This document shows, one piece after another, positions 63,324-64,000 of a DNA stretch of 64,000 nucleotides. The DNA is from Bradyrhizobium sp. dw_411 (GTDB lineage: Bacteria; Pseudomonadota; Alphaproteobacteria; Rhizobiales; Xanthobacteraceae), in NCBI RefSeq assembly GCF_018449695.1, contig NZ_JAAVUY010000001.1, positions 372,001 to 436,000 on the forward strand, given 5' to 3'. Position 1 is the stretch's first letter; each line of letters begins with the position of its first letter. Position numbers and translations under genes: made by a program. The notes beneath the pieces were generated by a model. The model saw only the letters and a program-made list of their open reading frames with translations, was not told the origin of the DNA and searched no databases.

Positions 63324-63992
63324 CTAATCGAGGCCCTGTCTGAGACTGGCCGCGGCCGCGAACGGTCCGACCACAAAACTGATCAGCGACAGCGCGCACA
63401 GGATCGAGAACGGCGCGCCGAATGTCAGGGGTCCGGTGATCGCGGCCTCCGAGGCGGCCACGCCAAAAATCAATACCGGGATCGAGAGCGGCAACACCAG
63501 CACGGCCAATAAAAGGCCGCCGCGGTGCAGCGTGACCGCCAGCGCGGCCCCGATCATGCCGGTAAATGTCAGCGCCGGCGTGCCCACGAAAAGCGTCAAT
63601 GCGACCGCCGATGTTGCTGTCGCATCGAGATTCAACAGCAGTCCCAATACCGGCGTCGCGATTACCAGCGGCAGCCCCGCGGCCAGCCAATGCGCCAGCG
63701 CTTTGGCGGCGCAGGTCAGTTCCAGCGGGGTACGGCTCATCACGATCAGGTCGAGCGAGCCGTCTTCATGGTCGGCCATGAACAGCCGGTCGAGCGTGAG
63801 CAGGCTGGCAAGCAGCGCGCCGAGCCAGAGAATCGCGGGCCCAAGCCGGGTCAGCAGCGCTAGGTCAGGTCCGACCGCGAACGGCATCAGCACCACGACG
63901 GTCAGGAAGAACAGCACGCCGATCAGCGCCCCGCCGCCGACCCGCAGCGCGATGCGGATATCCCGCCGAATCAGCGCGGCGAGGGCGGTCAC
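63324..63992 (-). CDS. ccmB: Haem exporter protein CcmB
   Basis: Permease subunit of the CcmAB ABC transporter, working with CcmC and CcmD to release holo-CcmE. The 222-residue protein has six hydrophobic helices and the cytoplasmic loop DRLFMADHEDGSLDLIVMSR typical of CcmB. The start is a GTG at 63990-63992 whose first bases overlap the presumed ccmA stop as GTGA. The 72-base gap to ccmC holds no gene. Confidence 0.96.
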   Translation of the reverse strand: MTALAALIRRDIRIALRVGGGALIGVLFFLTVVVLMPFAVGPDLALLTRLGPAILWLGALLASLLTLDRLFMADHEDGSLDLIVMSRTPLELTCAAKALAHWLAAGLPLVIATPVLGLLLNLDATATSAVALTLFVGTPALTFTGMIGAALAVTLHRGGLLLAVLVLPLSIPVLIFGVAASEAAITGPLTFGAPFSILCALSLISFVVGPFAAAASLRQGLD

Positions 63993-64000
63993 GATGCGCC
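63989..64000 (-). CDS. ccmA: Presumed 3' end of ccmA
   Basis: Only three sense codons (Gly-Ala-Ser) and a TGA stop are inside the window, overlapping the GTG of ccmB by four bases. The identity rests on the conserved ccmA-ccmB order, not on sequence. Confidence 0.35.
   Translation of the reverse strand, partial: GAS

Overview
The window is a GC-rich stretch of chromosome that reads as a Bradyrhizobium/Rhodopseudomonas-type alphaproteobacterium (family Nitrobacteraceae). The evidence is the gene content and order: sdhCDAB, leuB, asd, leuC, rplS-trmD-rimM-rpsP-ffh, dapF-mtaB-ftsY-ispZ and ccmBCDG. The MatB-type malonyl-CoA synthetase, the IalB-like exported protein and the many short palindromic intergenic repeats typical of rhizobia point the same way. 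Coding density is high. I saw no tRNA, rRNA, CRISPR array, transposase or phage gene, so this is mostly core genome.

Layout. 1-4.3 kb: 5' half of ppa, a GNAT acetyltransferase, then a plus-strand run (exported alpha/beta hydrolase, DUF2269 membrane protein, SDR-DoxX fusion, DCC thiol protein). 4.4-9.2 kb: flavin amine oxidase, the translational GTPase TypA/BipA, and a Crp/Fnr regulator divergent from a single-domain response regulator with a perfect palindrome between them. 9.2-16.6 kb: Tat-exported PhoD phosphatase, TAXI binding protein, pterin dehydratase, DUF1232 protein, quinone oxidoreductase, IalB-like protein, RlmN. 16.7-23.5 kb: small membrane protein, PAP2 phosphatase, ArgG, a Pro-rich OmpA-family protein, a PNPOx-like protein coupled to a tiny Pro-rich ORF, and an FkbM methyltransferase. 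23.7-33.7 kb: acetolactate-synthase-like enzyme, GST, sdhCDAB, orphan ABC binding protein, MatB, SDR. 33.9-36.1 kb: fasciclin protein and a cytochrome b / Tat molybdopterin oxidoreductase pair.

36.2-48.0 kb: MFS transporter, leuB, two hypothetical exported or anchored proteins, asd, YqhA-like protein, beta-carbonic anhydrase, CoA-ester lyase, a glycosyltransferase overlapping a zincin, several tiny exported proteins, leuC. 48.1-53.9 kb: ribosome and SRP cluster rplS, trmD, rimM, rpsP, ffh (all minus), interrupted between trmD and rimM by two tandem paralogous exported proteins of visibly lower GC. 54-64 kb: NAPE-PLD-like MBL hydrolase, SIMPL protein coupled to a GyrI-like exported protein, dapF-mtaB, RluA-type pseudouridine synthase, ftsY, ispZ, and the cytochrome c maturation genes ccmG, D, C, B chained by 4-base overlaps.

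Functionally the window serves amino-acid synthesis (ArgG, LeuB, LeuC, Asd, DapF), respiration (Sdh, Ccm), translation and protein targeting (RplS, TrmD, RimM, RpsP, Ffh, FtsY, RlmN, MtaB, TypA) and a varied set of exported proteins. I found no clear new multigene system. The best leads are the inserted paralog pair, a family of cruciform repeats sharing GTCAT/ATGAC ends (one subfamily with compensatory stem changes), the leuC leader with a dyad and a short upstream ORF, and the palindrome between the Crp/Fnr and response-regulator genes.
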